Shown one piece after another: positions 5,763 to 5,790 of a stretch of 5,790 nt of DNA. The position numbers and the translations under genes were made by a program. The stretch is taken from positions 1-5,790 of the forward strand of contig JAVBQU010000198.1 in NCBI GenBank assembly GCA_031548675.1, in the 5' to 3' direction. The notes beneath the pieces are model-generated. The model was not told the DNA's origin and made no database searches. It worked only from the letters and a program-made list of their open reading frames with translations. This DNA is from JAVBQU01 sp031548675 (GTDB lineage: Bacteria > Bacteroidota > Bacteroidia > Bacteroidales > P3). Within the stretch, counting starts at the first letter, position 1, and every line of letters begins with the position of its first letter.

Positions 5763-5790
5763 CCAAATTGCTATCTTTAATTGCCAAATT

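Larger units (their letters stand above)
5621..5790. other. Right-edge region without a recognisable gene
   Basis: These 170 bases after the DUF4290 stop codon hold no gene I can name. On the plus strand an ATG at 5713 opens a 26-codon frame that runs off the edge without family features and with no promoter or leader support. On the minus strand one frame from the edge reads NLAIKDSNLDYYQQ and stops at 5748-5746; another stays open about 29 codons. The first could be the C-terminus of a convergent gene because a hairpin with a T-run overlaps its stop, but 14 residues cannot decide. The 11-base intergenic motif TTTACTATTCG lies at 5652-5662. CCAAATT occurs at 5763-5769 and 5784-5790, 21 bases apart. 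Confidence 0.5.

Noticed and set aside
5713..5790. Plus-strand 26-codon frame running off the right edge
   Set aside because: The translation (starting MLLCTEKLDKK) matches no family I know. It overlaps the palindrome and the minus-strand hairpin, and has no promoter in front.
1..5790. Defence island, CRISPR array, insertion sequence, tRNA or riboswitch
   Set aside because: No direct-repeat/spacer array, transposase motif, tRNA cloverleaf or known riboswitch core was seen. The recognised genes are conserved housekeeping genes, and the repeats are short and intergenic.

Overview
The window reads as ordinary chromosomal DNA of a member of the Bacteroidota, probably Bacteroidales-like, although I cannot place it more finely. 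The evidence is threefold. There is a DUF4290 protein, a family I know only from this phylum. The promoters have the Bacteroidota -33 TTG / -7 TAnnTTTG form rather than the E. coli -35/-10 form. The DNA is AT-rich, and the gene starts lack clear Shine-Dalgarno sequences and have A-rich leaders instead.

Layout from left to right. Bases 1-917 (minus strand) hold the first 305 codons of RNase R, cut by the window edge inside the catalytic RNB domain. A 311-bp divergent intergenic region follows, with a good promoter for rnr, a -7 box for the gene on the other side and a short 7-bp-periodic repeat. Bases 1229-2416 (+) encode 2-amino-3-ketobutyrate CoA ligase (kbl). A perfect 19-bp inverted repeat at 2453-2495 closes that unit. 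Bases 2514-4814 (+) encode a UvrD/PcrA-type DNA helicase with the C-terminal Tudor-like domain. A 140-bp gap is filled by two inverted arrays of a degenerate 7-bp repeat around a small hairpin. Bases 4955-5620 (+) encode a DUF4290 protein. The last 170 bases hold no gene I can name, but two inverted repeats and possibly the tail of a minus-strand reading frame.

The genes are not an obvious functional operon: RNA decay, threonine/glycine metabolism, DNA repair and transcription-coupled housekeeping, and one uncharacterised conserved protein. The terminator-like hairpin and the repeat-filled gaps suggest that each is transcribed largely on its own. I found no defence system, mobile element, CRISPR array, tRNA or rRNA. 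The points most worth a second look are an ungapped internal duplication in the DUF4290 protein (93-residue offset), the 7-bp-periodic repeats shared by three separate intergenic gaps, and the unexplained palindromes at the right edge, where the usual DUF4290 neighbour murA is not seen.
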